The notes beneath the pieces are model-generated. The model ran no database searches. It saw only the letters and a program-made list of their open reading frames with translations, and was not told where the DNA came from. From NCBI GenBank assembly GCA_019359045.1, contig JAHHIA010000003.1, positions 62,001-126,000 on the forward strand: a stretch of DNA of 64,000 nucleotides, written 5' to 3'. Below are positions 63,886 to 64,000 of this stretch, one piece after another. This DNA comes from Scytolyngbya sp. HA4215-MV1 (lineage in GTDB: Bacteria > Cyanobacteriota > Cyanobacteriia > Leptolyngbyales > Leptolyngbyaceae). The first letter of the stretch is position 1. Every line of letters starts with the position of its first letter. A program made the position numbers and the translations under genes.

Positions 63886-64000
63886 CGTTGTCTCAACTCC
63901 TTGCTAGTACTCTTGGGTAGTATACGTTACCGTTGCTGCTAAATAAAGTTTTGTGACGCTGATTGCTGTAAGTATTCCAATAGAGAGATCCCTGCAAAAC

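Noticed and set aside
1-64000. tRNA, rRNA, CRISPR array, prophage or insertion sequence
   Set aside because: I looked for T-loop motifs (GGTTCGAATCC-like), regularly spaced repeats, transposase and phage genes while reading. None was seen.

Overview
The window reads as ordinary chromosome of a filamentous or Leptolyngbya-like cyanobacterium. The octamer GCGATCGC (HIP1) and its GCGATCG/CGATCGC variants recur throughout. Cyanobacterial markers include NDH-1 subunit ndhB, beta-carotene hydroxylase crtR, an SLH/OprB iron-uptake-type porin, the arginine dihydrolase/ornithine cyclodeaminase ArgZ/AgrE, a PAP/fibrillin protein, a DUF3134 protein and two FtsH proteases of cyanobacterial type. I saw no tRNA, rRNA, CRISPR array, intact insertion sequence or prophage.

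Layout. 1-1444: GDP-fucose synthesis (3' end of gmd, then fcl). 1.6-5 kb: a secreted SH3-like protein, a frameshifted Uma2 gene, 5-formyl-THF cyclo-ligase and a short RecQ helicase. 5.2-11 kb (minus strand): a cell-surface glycan block of ABC export permease, sugar aminotransferase, sugar formyltransferase, Wzx-type flippase and GT4 glycosyltransferase. The last four genes overlap by 1-4 bases, and the distal part is visibly AT-rich. 11.3-26 kb: ftsH, KDPG aldolase, a ferrochelatase-like protein with a histidine-rich tail, an alpha/beta hydrolase, an MFS transporter, acetolactate synthase with an added zinc ribbon, the porin, a Crp/Fnr regulator, an M23 peptidase and a second ftsH. 26-35 kb: glutathione peroxidase, photolyase, argZ/agrE, a PD-(D/E)XK nuclease, a small membrane protein, fibrillin, DUF3134 and mraY. 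35-50 kb: a peptidoglycan-binding protein, ppk1, BON and DUF937 proteins, rhomboid protease, an unknown protein, phosphohexomutase, rlmN, a hybrid histidine kinase, purK, a pentapeptide protein and ndhB followed by a CbiG C-terminal domain. 50-64 kb: topA, a CADD-like protein, an HAD phosphatase, a RodZ-like protein, recA, xseA-xseB, a beta-hydroxyacid dehydrogenase, cysE, a GNAT, an FMN flavoprotein and crtR.

Most genes are single housekeeping units, typical of cyanobacterial genomes. The clear multigene units are the glycan block, ndhB-cbiG(C), xseA-xseB-dehydrogenase and cysE-GNAT. Many intergenic regions hold strong palindromes that serve as terminators or belong to dispersed cyanobacterial repeat families. 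A few longer leaders (before the M23 gene, argZ and the unknown gene at 40.5 kb) and the gap between the RodZ-like gene and recA can fold into nested hairpins that no gene explains.

No clearly new multigene system was found. The items I would look at first are the CADD-like protein, which keeps all the metal ligands and sacrificial residues I recall for the chlamydial p-aminobenzoate synthase; the zinc ribbon on acetolactate synthase; the His-tailed ferrochelatase-like protein; the formylated amino-sugar block; and the nested hairpin elements.
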